Assembly (NCBI RefSeq): GCF_029714325.1
Contig: NZ_CP121666.1
Location: forward strand, 3,348,001-3,412,000
DNA: 64,000 nt
From: Bradyrhizobium sp. CB1717
Lineage (GTDB): Bacteria > Pseudomonadota > Alphaproteobacteria > Rhizobiales > Xanthobacteraceae
Reading direction: 5' to 3'
The first letter of the stretch is position 1. The number at the start of each line of letters is the position of its first letter. Of this stretch, positions 7,933 through 16,558 are shown in pieces. The notes beneath the pieces were generated by a model. The model ran no database searches, was not told the origin of the DNA, and saw only the letters and a list, made by a program, of their open reading frames with translations. The position numbers and the translations under genes are program-made.

Positions 7933-9114
7933 TCACTTCAACTTGCATTTGCTCTCCGGGCGATCGTAGCCGAGCGTATCGAGCTCGGAGACCTGGTGCA
8001 GGAATCCTTCCTGCGGCGATACCGACACCACCATGCGGCCGTCGACCAGCAGGATCGGTTGGCGCAGTTGGAGATTCCAGTCGCGTAAGGTGAGCCGCGT
8101 GCCCTTGAAGGCGGCGACCGAGAAGTCCGGGCCCTTGATGAAGTCGGTGACCTTCTTGACGTCGCCGGAATTGGTGCGCGAGGTGGCTTCCCCGATCATG
8201 CGCACTGCGGTCCAGGCCTGCATGTCGAGCGCAGTCATGCGCCGCGAATTCAGCTTGATGAAGCGGTTCTGCATCTGGATTGCGCCCCACTGGTCCTGCG
8301 ATGCGTCCCAGCTGCGCGGGACGAGGCCGGCCGAGCCCGCGACCGGCCGCGGATCCCAGGTACGATAGGGCAGGTAGGCGCCGAACACTTCGCTCTCGTC
8401 GGCGGCGACCAGCACGTCGTAGGCGGGCGCCTGTTGCGTGAACACCGGCATCTGCCGCTGGATCTGCGTGACGCCGGAGTCAGTGCGCCGCGCGCCGCCC
8501 TTGTCCTCGAAGGTCCGCTCCTGCACGATCTTGGCGCCGAACCGCGCCGCGGTGCGCCGGAGCGCATCGGCGAACAGCTTGTCCTCGTCATGCGAGCCGA
8601 CCACCAGCAGCCAGCGCGACCACTTCTTCCACACCAGATATTGGCCGAGCGCGTCCGCCAGCATCGCACGCGTCGGCGCGGTATGGATGACATTGGCGCG
8701 GCAATCGGCCTCGCGCAGCCGCTCGTCGATTGCGCCGGCGTTGAACAGCAGCGTGCTGCGCTCGCGCAGGGCGTCGGCGACCTTCAGGAGCGCGTCAGCC
8801 GGCAGGTCGGCGATGATGAAGCCGTTCTTCTCGGCGAGCGCGGTTGCGGCCTGCACCGCGTCCTCGCCTTCCCTGATGCGGCGCTCCTCCAGCGTGAACC
8901 GCTGGCCCGTGAATTTTCCGGTGGTGTTGTTGTCCTCGATGGCGAGGCGGGCGCCGGCGACGCCGTCATTCTCGGCGGGCTGCTCGACCAGCGACAGCGT
9001 CGATCTGGTGCCGGCGATTCCGAGATAGCCGACGCCGATCGCGACAGGGTCGGCCGCGAGCGCGCTCGTCGCGGCAAGACTCCAGCCGATCAGGCCGACC
9101 AACCATCGGATCAT
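7933..9114 (-). CDS. ABC substrate-binding protein, PQQ-dependent alcohol dehydrogenase system
   Basis: A 393-residue type I periplasmic binding protein related to branched-chain amino acid receptors. The signal peptide ends near ALA (residue 20); GARLAIEDNNTTGKF and DVLVAADESEVFG are typical segments. It is the first gene of a five-gene minus-strand operon (binding protein, propeller, ATPase, permease, unknown). A binding protein normally serves importers, yet the permease is of the ABC-2 exporter type, so the direction of transport is unclear. Confidence 0.86.
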   Translation of the reverse strand: MIRWLVGLIGWSLAATSALAADPVAIGVGYLGIAGTRSTLSLVEQPAENDGVAGARLAIEDNNTTGKFTGQRFTLEERRIREGEDAVQAATALAEKNGFIIADLPADALLKVADALRERSTLLFNAGAIDERLREADCRANVIHTAPTRAMLADALGQYLVWKKWSRWLLVVGSHDEDKLFADALRRTAARFGAKIVQERTFEDKGGARRTDSGVTQIQRQMPVFTQQAPAYDVLVAADESEVFGAYLPYRTWDPRPVAGSAGLVPRSWDASQDQWGAIQMQNRFIKLNSRRMTALDMQAWTAVRMIGEATSRTNSGDVKKVTDFIKGPDFSVAAFKGTRLTLRDWNLQLRQPILLVDGRMVVSVSPQEGFLHQVSELDTLGYDRPESKCKLK

Positions 9115-9243
9115 ATTTCCTCCAGGCGTTCTCCCCGGCTTGACCGCCGGTGGAGAATTGTTTCTGCTTCAAGCATGACCGATTTGTCAGGGCATGCAAC
9201 CCCGCATTTCGTCGTCGCGGCGAGAGGAGGCGGAATCACGATC

Positions 9244-9747
9244 ATGCGAGCGCTGATATGTTTCATCGCTTTGCTGTTGACGGGCTCGGCCGCGTTCGCC
9301 GATCCGCCGAAGCTCGCCGTGTTCGATTTCGAGCTGATCGACACCAGCCTGCCCGGCGAGTTCTACGGCTCCAAGCCGGAGGAGGTGCGGCTCCAGCGCA
9401 TCAGCGAGCAACTGCGCAAGGAATTGGCAGAGTCGGGCAGGTTCCAGGTGCTCGACATCGCGCCGGTCAGGGACGCCGCCCGTCACGCCAATTTGCAGGC
9501 CTGCGGCGGCTGCGACCTCAAGCTTGCCGGCCAGCTCGGCGCCGAGCTCGAGATCACCGGCATGGTGCAGAAGGTCTCGAACCTGATCATCAATCTCAAC
9601 GTCTATCTGCGCGATGTGAAGACCGGCAGCATGATCACGGCCGCCAGCGCCGACATGCGCGGCAACACCGATGAATCCTGGACGCGCACGATGAGCTACC
9701 TGATCCGCAACCGCCTGCTCGCGCCGAATTACGGCAAGCCGGAGTAG
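9244..9747 (+). CDS. DUF3280-type periplasmic protein of quinoprotein clusters
   Basis: A 167-residue product with a signal peptide (residues 1-18), then PKLAVFDFELIDTSLPGE, a CGGC at about residues 82-85 and a C-terminal domain with ITGMVQKVSNLIIN. This is the DUF3280 pattern, a TolB-N-like alpha/beta domain. The ATG at 9244 follows a GAGAGGAGG stretch. It is divergent from the ABC operon across 129 bases. The function is unknown; the recurrence of this family beside XoxF-type genes links it to C1 oxidation. Confidence 0.78.
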   Translation: MRALICFIALLLTGSAAFADPPKLAVFDFELIDTSLPGEFYGSKPEEVRLQRISEQLRKELAESGRFQVLDIAPVRDAARHANLQACGGCDLKLAGQLGAELEITGMVQKVSNLIINLNVYLRDVKTGSMITAASADMRGNTDESWTRTMSYLIRNRLLAPNYGKPE

Positions 9748-9757
9748 GGCTCTTTTT

Positions 9758-9899
9758 CCCTCTCCCCTTGTGGGAGAGGGCGGCTTCGCGGAGCGAAGCC
9801 GGGTGAGGGGTTCTCTCCGCGAGTCCTACTGTCATTGAATCTGCGGAAACAACCCCTCATCCGGCGCTGCGCGCCACCTTCTCCCACAAGGGGAGAAGG
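9758..9899. repeat. Dispersed intergenic palindromic repeat, copy 2 (inverted relative to copy 1)
   Basis: Hairpins at 9758-9780 (CCCTCTCC core) and 9877-9899 (CCTTCTCC core) bound the element. Its right part is the reverse complement of the left part of the copy at 489-625. It separates two converging genes, with a T-run just before it, and may terminate both transcripts. Confidence 0.75.
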
Positions 9900-9908
9900 A
9901 AGAAGAAA

Positions 9909-10754
9909 TCACGCCGTCAATCTCGCCGCATGCCAGTGCAGATGATCGCTCATGAACGTCGAGATGAAATAATAGCTGTGGTCATACCCCGCCTGGCGCC
10001 GCAGCGTCAGCGGGATGTTGGCCTTGCTGCAGGCGGCGTCCAGCAGCTCCGGCTTGAGCTGCTCCTTCAGGAAATTGTCGGCATCGCCATAGTCGACCAG
10101 GAAGCCGGAAAATTTCGCACCGTCCTCGATCAGCGCCACGGTGTCGTGGTTGCGCCAGGCATCCTTGTTCGGCCCGAGATAGCCGGTCAGGGCCTTGATG
10201 CCCCAGGGTACCTGCGAGGGGGCGACGATCGGCGCGAAGGCGCTCGCGGCGCGAAAACGGTGCGGGTTGCGCAGCGCCACCGTCAGCGCGCCATGGCCGC
10301 CCATGGAATGCCCCATCACCGACTGCCGCTTGGTATCGACGGGAAAATTTCCCGCGACCAGATTCGGCAACTCGTCCGTGACGTAGCTCCACATGCGATA
10401 GTTGCGCGCGAACGGCTCCTGCGTGGCATCGACATAGAAGCCGGCCCCTAAGCCAAAATCATAGGCGTTGTTGGCATCGCCGGGCACGTCCGGCCCGCGC
10501 GGGGAGGTGTCGGGCGCGACGAAGATCAGGCCGAGCTCGGCGCAGGCCTTGCGGAATTCGCCCTTCTCGGTGACGTTCGCATGCGTGCAGGTGAGGCCGG
10601 AGAGGTACCAGACCACGGGCAGCTTGGCGCCGTCGGCATGCGGCGGAACGTAGACCGAGAACACCATGTCGGTGCCGGTCGCCTGGCTCGCATGGCGATA
10701 GACGCCCTGCACGCCGCCGTAGGATTTGTTGGTCGAGACAGTCTGAATCGTCAT
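9909..10754 (-). CDS. fghA: S-formylglutathione hydrolase
   Basis: The 281-residue esterase hydrolyses S-formylglutathione to formate and glutathione in the cytosol, the second step of glutathione-dependent formaldehyde oxidation. The alpha/beta-hydrolase triad is intact and correctly spaced: Ser150 in GHSMGG, Asp226 in DYGDADNF and His259 in GYDHSYYF. The family's LSGLTCTHAN is present at residues 51-60. Length matches FrmB and human esterase D. It lies 76 bases downstream of the response regulator on the same strand and fits removal of the formaldehyde made by methanol oxidation. GGAG stands eight bases before the ATG. Confidence 0.94.
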   Translation of the reverse strand: MTIQTVSTNKSYGGVQGVYRHASQATGTDMVFSVYVPPHADGAKLPVVWYLSGLTCTHANVTEKGEFRKACAELGLIFVAPDTSPRGPDVPGDANNAYDFGLGAGFYVDATQEPFARNYRMWSYVTDELPNLVAGNFPVDTKRQSVMGHSMGGHGALTVALRNPHRFRAASAFAPIVAPSQVPWGIKALTGYLGPNKDAWRNHDTVALIEDGAKFSGFLVDYGDADNFLKEQLKPELLDAACSKANIPLTLRRQAGYDHSYYFISTFMSDHLHWHAARLTA

Positions 10755-10830
10755 GCCCTAAGCTCCAGTGGCACCTAACCACATCAACATTGCAACGCTT
10801 GTGTGACCGAATTTGCGGCGGCGCGTGTCG

Positions 10831-11451
10831 TCAGGCGACGCCGCTGTCGATCGCCAGCCGGACCAACTCGACGGAGGTCTTCACGCCGAGCTTCTGTCGC
10901 ATGATCGAGGAGGTGTTGGCCACCGTCTTGTAGGACGACTGCACCAGCCAGGCGATCTCCGACAGGCTCTTGCCGGCGCTGAGCAACCGCAGGATCTCCA
11001 TCTCGCGTGCGTTCAGCTTGGACAGCGGGCTTTGCGTCAGCGCCGGTCCGGCAAAGGCGATGCTGCGCGCGATCGCGGTAGGCAGATAGGTGCCGCCGCC
11101 GCCCACCGCGCGGATCGCCTCGACGAGGTCGTCGGGATCGCCGGTCTTGGAAACGTAGCCCTTGGCGCCGCATTCGATCGCGCGCGCGGCGAAGGCGGGA
11201 TCGTCGTTCATGCTGAACATGATGATGCGGGCCTCGGGCGCGCGCTCGAGGATGCGGCGCGCGAGCTCGAAGCCGGATACGGTCGGCAGGTTGATGTCGA
11301 TGATGCAGAGGTCGGGGCGCTCGACGATGAAGATGCTCTCGCCGTCTTCGGCGTCGGCGGCCTCCAGGATCTCGATCTCGCCCTCGTCGGCCAGCACGGC
11401 ACGGCAGCCGGAGGCGACAATGGGATGATCGTCGACGATCAGAATGCGCAT
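10831..11451 (-). CDS. NarL/LuxR-family response regulator
   Basis: A 206-residue two-component regulator. The receiver domain begins MRILIVDDHP with the phosphorylated aspartate at D52 and the conserved lysine in GYVSK. The C-terminal LuxR helix-turn-helix begins LNAREMEILRLLSAGKS. I chose the ATG at 11451, which follows GGGGAAA and starts right at the receiver domain. It is divergent from the histidine kinase and upstream of fghA, an arrangement like FlhSR-type control of C1 oxidation genes; that target assignment is inference. Confidence 0.87.
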   Translation of the reverse strand: MRILIVDDHPIVASGCRAVLADEGEIEILEAADAEDGESIFIVERPDLCIIDINLPTVSGFELARRILERAPEARIIMFSMNDDPAFAARAIECGAKGYVSKTGDPDDLVEAIRAVGGGGTYLPTAIARSIAFAGPALTQSPLSKLNAREMEILRLLSAGKSLSEIAWLVQSSYKTVANTSSIMRQKLGVKTSVELVRLAIDSGVA

Positions 11452-11645
11452 AGGCGTTTCCCCGTAACAGCGCCGGCCTGTTGTCGCGCCGCATGATACC
11501 GAACAGGAGCGCTGCGCGCCCTCATGTCGCCTCATGCAACCCGGCCGGGATTGCTGTACGCTTTCGATTAGATATCGGGCGCTTCGCCCCTGTCAACGTC
11601 ATCGGACAGGCGCGGGCCAACCTTCGCGAGGCATGGGCGACATCA

Positions 11646-13004
11646 ATGTGGCAGAATCTATCCTTGCGCGGGCGCATCAACCTCTTGCTGGCGCTGCTGC
11701 TGGCGCTGGGCCTCGCCGTGAATATCGGCCGCCAGGTCGCCGAGGCCGGCCCGCGCGTGCAGGCCGAGGACCAGAGCGTGATCCGCCTCGCGCGCGAATT
11801 CATCGAGATGATCGTTGCCGATCTCAACGAGGCGCCCGATCCGGATGCGCGGCTGAATCAGATCGCCCGCGATCTCAGCCGCCTGCGCCACGTCAGCATC
11901 GCGCTTCACGATGCCGGCGGGAACCCGCTGACGCCGCCGCGGCCCGATGCCGACGACGACACCCGCGCCCCGCCGGCCTGGTTCGTCAGCCTGGTGCATC
12001 CCGAGCAGACTGCCGTGAGCGTGCCGGTGTCGATCCATGGCAGACCGGGCTCGCTGCGGATCACCTCGCATCCCGATGACGAGATCGCCGAGATCTGGGA
12101 CGGCATCGTGACCCAGCTCGAGGTCGGCTCGGTGATCGCGCTCGCGCTGTTTTTCCTGATGATGAAGGTGGTCGGCCGGGCGCTGGCGCCGCTCCAGTCG
12201 CTGGCGGAGGTCATGGGGAAGCTCGAAGGCGGACATTACGAGGCGCGCGTCGCGCCGGGCGGCGCGCCGGAGCTCGCTGCCATCTGCACCAGGCTCAATC
12301 ATCTTGCCGCGACGCTCGGCGAGGCGGTCGAGGACAAGCGGCGCCTCGCCGAGCGCGCGGTGTCGCTGCAGGACGTCGAGCGCAAGGAGATCGCGCGCGA
12401 ATTGCACGACGAATTCGGGCCGTATCTGTTCTCGCTGCGCGCCCATGCCAGCGCGCTGGCAAAGCTCGCGGACGGCAAGGCGCCGAGCGCAGAGGCGGTG
12501 CGCAAACATGGCGGCGCCCTCCTGGAGCAGATCAACGCGCTCCAGCAATTCACCCGCCGCGTGCTGGAGCGCCTCCGGCCCGTCGGCCTTGCCGAACTCG
12601 GTCTCGGCCAGGCACTCGAATCGCTGTCGCGGCTGTGGCGGGAGTCGCATCCCGAGGTCACCATCGAAACCACGATCTCGCCGCGGTTAGGGGCGACCGG
12701 CGAGACCGCGGACCTCACCATCTACCGCGTGGTGCAGGAGGCGCTCACCAACGTGTTCCGGCATGCCGGCGCGACCGCGGTCAATGTCGTGATCGAGCCC
12801 GCGGACCAGCCGACGCGCGACGGCCGCCTCTGCGCCCGCGTGCGCGTCAGCGACAATGGCCGCGGCATGGAGCCGGGCCAGAAGCTCGGCTTCGGCCTCG
12901 TCGGTATGCGCGAGCGGATCCTGGCACTGGGCGGCACGCTCAATGTCGTCTCCGGCGACGGCGGCCTGACCGTCGAGGCGCTGGTGCCAACGGCGGCGGC
13001 CTGA
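11646..13004 (+). CDS. NarX-type sensor histidine kinase
   Basis: A 452-residue membrane sensor. Transmembrane segments lie at about residues 11-27 and 158-175 and enclose a periplasmic sensor domain of about 130 residues. A HAMP region follows, then a HisKA_3 domain with phospho-acceptor His254 in ERKEIARELHDEFGP, then a HATPase domain with VVQEALTNVFRHA, DNGRGM and GFGLVGMRERI. The start at 11646 gives a proper N-terminal membrane anchor, though its ribosome site is weak. It is the obvious partner of the divergent NarL-type regulator. The signal is unknown; a C1 compound or metal is plausible. Confidence 0.88.
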   Translation: MWQNLSLRGRINLLLALLLALGLAVNIGRQVAEAGPRVQAEDQSVIRLAREFIEMIVADLNEAPDPDARLNQIARDLSRLRHVSIALHDAGGNPLTPPRPDADDDTRAPPAWFVSLVHPEQTAVSVPVSIHGRPGSLRITSHPDDEIAEIWDGIVTQLEVGSVIALALFFLMMKVVGRALAPLQSLAEVMGKLEGGHYEARVAPGGAPELAAICTRLNHLAATLGEAVEDKRRLAERAVSLQDVERKEIARELHDEFGPYLFSLRAHASALAKLADGKAPSAEAVRKHGGALLEQINALQQFTRRVLERLRPVGLAELGLGQALESLSRLWRESHPEVTIETTISPRLGATGETADLTIYRVVQEALTNVFRHAGATAVNVVIEPADQPTRDGRLCARVRVSDNGRGMEPGQKLGFGLVGMRERILALGGTLNVVSGDGGLTVEALVPTAAA

Positions 13005-13016
13005 TGGCGCGACACG

Positions 13017-13035
13017 ATCGGGAAAAATTCCCGAT
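13017..13035. promoter_or_regulatory. 19-bp perfect palindrome upstream of the TonB receptor gene
   Basis: ATCGGGA and TCCCGAT arms flank AAAAT, and a further CGGGAAAA follows at about 13040. It starts 12 bases after the kinase stop and about 130 bases before the receptor ATG, in the position of an operator or promoter element. I do not recognise the binding protein. Confidence 0.4.
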
Positions 13036-13165
13036 TTGGTCGGGAAAACGGGTGCGGATATTGCCCGACCTTTTGTGGCTGGCGCGTGAGCTGCTGCCGA
13101 TTACACTCGTCTGCACCAAACGGCGAAGATCAGAACAGCCGGTGGTTGCGGGTGGGAAGGCTGGG

Positions 13166-15640
13166 ATGGGCAAGCGTTTTCGGGTCAAGCGTCGTTGGTT
13201 GATGGCCTCGGTGTCGACGGGGCTGTTGTCGGGATTGGTCGCCGCGAGCCCTGCCGGGGCCGCGCCGGACGAGGAAACCAACGTCCAGAACTTGCCGCCG
13301 GTCGAGGTGGCCGCGCCGTCGCCGTCGACAGCGAGGCGCACGACACCAACGCGGCCGGTGGCGCAAGCTGGAGCTTCGTCGTCGAATCGCCCCAAGCCAC
13401 GCATCTACGTCTACCCGACCTCGCCGGGCACCGGCAGGGGTCTCGATGTCGACAAGGTTCCTTCGGCCATCAATGCGATCGATGCCAACCAGATCAGGCG
13501 CACCGGCTCGCTCAACGTCACCGACGCACTGCGCGACAACATCGCCGGCGTCAACATCACTGAAGTCACCGGTAATCCGTTTCAGCCCAATGTCGAGTTC
13601 CGCGGCTTCGTCGCCTCGCCCGTCACGGGCACGCCGCAGAGCCTTGCCGTGTACCAGAACGGCGTCCGCATCAACGAAGCCTTCTCGGACGCCGTCAACT
13701 GGGATCTGATCCCGACCGCCGCGATCAGATCGGTGACGCTCGTCACCAACAACCCCGCCTTCGGCCTCAATGCGCTCGGCGGTGCGCTCAACCTGCAAAT
13801 GAAGGACGGCTTCACGTATCAGGGTGCCGAGCTCGATCTGATGGGCGGCTCGTTCGGCCGCATCCAGGGTTCTGCGCAATGGGGCAAGCAGGTCGACAAG
13901 AACTACGGCGTCTATGCCGCGCTCGAAGGCCTGCGCGACAACGGCTTCCGCAACTTCTCGCAATCGACCGTGCGGCGCTTCTACGGCGATGTCGGCTACA
14001 AGGAAGGCGACAGCGAATTCCACGTCAACATGGGCGTCGCCAAGAACGATTTCGGCGCCAGCGCCACCGTTCCGGCCGAGCTGCTCGACAAATATTGGGG
14101 CGCGACCTACACGACGCCGCAGACCACGAGCAACCGCGTCGGTTATCTCAATTTCACCGGCAAGGTCGATGCGACGCCGACCTGGACGCTGGAAGGCACT
14201 GCGCATCTGCGCAGGTACGAGCAGAAGCTGGTCGACGGCAATCCGACCGACGTGCAGGAATGCGGTGCGGATCCAGCGCTGCTCTGCTTCGGCAATGACA
14301 CCACGCCCGCGAACGGCACCAACGGCGTGCAGCTCGCCAATCCCTTTGCGCCGGGAACGATCCTCGGCGAGATCGACCGCAGCTCGATACGCTCGACCAC
14401 GTTCGGCGTGTCGGGGCAGGCCACCAACACCGATCAGCTGTTCGGGCACGACAACCGTTTCGTCATGGGCACCAGCTACGACGCCAGTGTCACGCGCTAC
14501 AACGCGACCGCCGAGATCGGCACGATCGGAGAGAACTACGTCGTCAGCGGCAGCGGCATCTTCCTTGGGCCGACCGGCGTGCCCGACACCGTCGCAGGTC
14601 CCGTCTCGCTGCGGACCGTCAATCAATATAACGGCCTGTACGCGATGGACACGTTCAACGTCACGGATGCCTTCGCCATCACCGGCGGCGGCCGCTTCAA
14701 CGTGGCGCGCATCACGCTGGAGGATCAGCTCGGCACCAGTCTCAACGGCGACCACACCTTCACCCGCTTCAATCCGGTGATCGGCGGCACCTACAAGATC
14801 ACGCCGGAGCTGACAGCCTATGCCGGCTATTCCGAGGCCAATCGCGTGCCGACGCCGCTCGAACTCGGCTGCGCCGACCCGGTCCGGCCCTGCCTGCTCG
14901 CAGCGTTTCTGGTTTCGGATCCGCCGCTGAAGCAGGTCGTGTCCAAGACCGTGGAGGCCGGCTTCCGCGGCACCAGGGAGCTGAACATCGGCTCCCTCGG
15001 ATGGAAGGTCGGAGCGTTCCGCGCCACCAACTATGACGACATTGTCGCCGTTCCCGCAGTGGGGCGCACCGGCTTCGGCTATTTCACCAATGTCGGCAGA
15101 ACGCGGCGTCAGGGGCTCGAGGCCGAGGTCAACATCAAATCGCCTACGTTGCAGTTCCAGGCGAGCTATGCCTTCGTCGACGCACGCTATCTCGACGCTT
15201 TCGAGCTCGGCTCCGAAAGCCCGTTCAGGGATCCCGTGACCGAGACGATCCAGGTCCTGCCCGGCAACCAGATTCCCGCGATTCCCCGCCACCGGGTCAA
15301 GGTCGGTGTCGACTACAACGTCACCGACGTCTGGAAGGTCGGCGGCAATGCGCTGTTCGTCTCCAGCCAGTATTTCGTCGGTGACGAATCCAACCAGTAC
15401 TCGAAGCTGCCGTCCTACACGGTGTTCAATCTCCACACCTCCTATCAGGTGACGAAGAACGTCCAGCTCTACGGCCGCGTCGACAATATCTTCGACAAGC
15501 GCTACGCCACCTATGGACAGTTCTTCGACCGCGAAGCTCTGCCCAACTTCACCAATGGCGGCGCCGACTTCACCGATCCGCGCTCGCTGAGCCCGGCCCG
15601 GCCGCGCGCGTTCTATGCGGGGATGCGGGTGACGTTCTAA
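13166..15640 (+). CDS. TonB-dependent outer-membrane receptor
   Basis: An 824-residue outer-membrane receptor. The signal peptide covers about residues 1-32, followed by a Pro/Thr-rich stretch, a plug domain with VPSAINAIDANQIRRTGS and NVEFRGF, and a 22-strand barrel ending in the typical aromatic terminus VTF. The late motif LYGRVDNIFDKRYATYG is characteristic. TonB receptors import scarce metal chelates or cofactors. Its place directly after the two-component genes of a quinoprotein cluster makes a lanthanide chelate an attractive cargo, but this is inference; iron chelates or vitamin B12 cannot be excluded. Confidence 0.9.
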   Translation: MGKRFRVKRRWLMASVSTGLLSGLVAASPAGAAPDEETNVQNLPPVEVAAPSPSTARRTTPTRPVAQAGASSSNRPKPRIYVYPTSPGTGRGLDVDKVPSAINAIDANQIRRTGSLNVTDALRDNIAGVNITEVTGNPFQPNVEFRGFVASPVTGTPQSLAVYQNGVRINEAFSDAVNWDLIPTAAIRSVTLVTNNPAFGLNALGGALNLQMKDGFTYQGAELDLMGGSFGRIQGSAQWGKQVDKNYGVYAALEGLRDNGFRNFSQSTVRRFYGDVGYKEGDSEFHVNMGVAKNDFGASATVPAELLDKYWGATYTTPQTTSNRVGYLNFTGKVDATPTWTLEGTAHLRRYEQKLVDGNPTDVQECGADPALLCFGNDTTPANGTNGVQLANPFAPGTILGEIDRSSIRSTTFGVSGQATNTDQLFGHDNRFVMGTSYDASVTRYNATAEIGTIGENYVVSGSGIFLGPTGVPDTVAGPVSLRTVNQYNGLYAMDTFNVTDAFAITGGGRFNVARITLEDQLGTSLNGDHTFTRFNPVIGGTYKITPELTAYAGYSEANRVPTPLELGCADPVRPCLLAAFLVSDPPLKQVVSKTVEAGFRGTRELNIGSLGWKVGAFRATNYDDIVAVPAVGRTGFGYFTNVGRTRRQGLEAEVNIKSPTLQFQASYAFVDARYLDAFELGSESPFRDPVTETIQVLPGNQIPAIPRHRVKVGVDYNVTDVWKVGGNALFVSSQYFVGDESNQYSKLPSYTVFNLHTSYQVTKNVQLYGRVDNIFDKRYATYGQFFDREALPNFTNGGADFTDPRSLSPARPRAFYAGMRVTF

Positions 15641-15767
15641 CCGCGCCGAGGGTCCCGGACGGAGAGGAGGGGGAGCTCAGGGCGGAAACACTCCGCACCG
15701 CCATGCGCAGAGAGCTTGCGTAAAATATCCTGCCTCCGGCATCATGGGCCCGGAGGCTTGCTTTGTC

Positions 15768-16103
15768 GTGTCATTGAAGAATCCGGACGCTGTCGCCGCT
15801 ATCGTTGCGGCGCTCCGACACGTTTACGGTGACGAGGTTGCGCGCCTCATGCTCGTCGAGGGCATGAGTCTCGCCAACCTGATCGATGCGATGTTTTCCG
15901 CACCCCTGGCGCACCGCGAGGCGATCAGAGCCATCACCGATGGACTGGACGACTTCGTCATTTCACCGGACCTCGGCCGCATGTGGCACCTCAGGTACAT
16001 CTATGCCGACGAGCCCGGCTCTCTGCATGTCGTGGACATGGAGATCGCCACGCCGAGTGGTACGCTGGTGAGCAAGGATGTCTGGCTTCGCCTGTCGTCC
16101 TAA
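15768..16103 (+). CDS. Hypothetical protein
   Basis: About 111 residues beginning MSLKNPDAVAAIVAALRHVYG when started at the GTG at 15768, which has GGAGG eleven bases upstream. An ATG at 15744 is also in frame but has no ribosome site. The N-terminal half is predicted helical and the C-terminal half looks like a small beta sheet (MWHLRYIYADEPG, VVDMEIATPSGT). No signal peptide or known motif is seen. It stands alone between the receptor and two other small genes. Confidence 0.55.
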   Translation: MSLKNPDAVAAIVAALRHVYGDEVARLMLVEGMSLANLIDAMFSAPLAHREAIRAITDGLDDFVISPDLGRMWHLRYIYADEPGSLHVVDMEIATPSGTLVSKDVWLRLSS

Positions 16104-16228
16104 AGAGGCTGCTCACTCGGCGACGCCTCCCGTAAGGGGACGTGAGCCGGGTCGGGTTCTACTTCCGGCCGATTGACTCAATGTTCATGATTTGTTCTTA
16201 TGCTGCACGTCCAGCCAAGGAGCGAGCC

Positions 16229-16558
16229 ATGGACAACCGCATCAGTGAAATCCGCAAGATCATCAGGGCGTTACGTGTGAGCATGCGTGAGGCCGAGGCC
16301 ATCATGCATGAGCAAATCAACCGGGACGAAGACTGCACCTTCGTGGCCGAGGAAGTCATGAAGATGCGCGTCGTGATGAGCGGGCTCGTCCAGGAGCGGG
16401 CTGCTCTCGGGGACACCGACCCGATCGTCGTCGCCAGCCTCTTCGTTCCCCGTCGGCGGCCGGCGCCACCGCGCATCGGTGTCGGGAAGCGCCGCCTTGT
16501 TCCGCCAAGCCTTGTTCCGCCAAGCCTTGTACCGCCAAGAGAGGTGGCGCGGGCATGA
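16229..16558 (+). CDS. Hypothetical protein with a Pro-rich repeated tail
   Basis: A 109-residue product with AAGGAG just before the ATG. The first 70 residues are helical and charged. The C-terminal part is basic and proline-rich and ends in a tandem LVPPS-LVPPS-LVPPR coded by a 15-base direct repeat. Its stop overlaps the next gene's ATG (ATGA), so the two small genes are coupled. Function unknown. Confidence 0.6.
   Translation: MDNRISEIRKIIRALRVSMREAEAIMHEQINRDEDCTFVAEEVMKMRVVMSGLVQERAALGDTDPIVVASLFVPRRRPAPPRIGVGKRRLVPPSLVPPSLVPPREVARA
16495..16539 (+). repeat. Tandem 15-bp repeat, three copies
   Basis: Units at 16495-16509, 16510-16524 and 16525-16539 read CCTTGTTCCGCCAAG, with one base change (T to A) in the third. 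Because the unit is a multiple of three it adds five residues per copy and could vary in number between strains. Confidence 0.85.

Noticed and set aside
12635..13165. An in-frame extension upstream of the TonB receptor ATG.
   Set aside because: It overlaps the kinase coding region in another frame and would bury the signal peptide; the ATG at 13166 starts a proper export signal.
13130..15436. A 768-codon open frame on the minus strand opposite the TonB receptor gene.
   Set aside because: It is antisense to a clear gene; the predicted protein is Arg/Asp/Gly-rich without a fold or ribosome site, the usual effect of GC-rich third positions.
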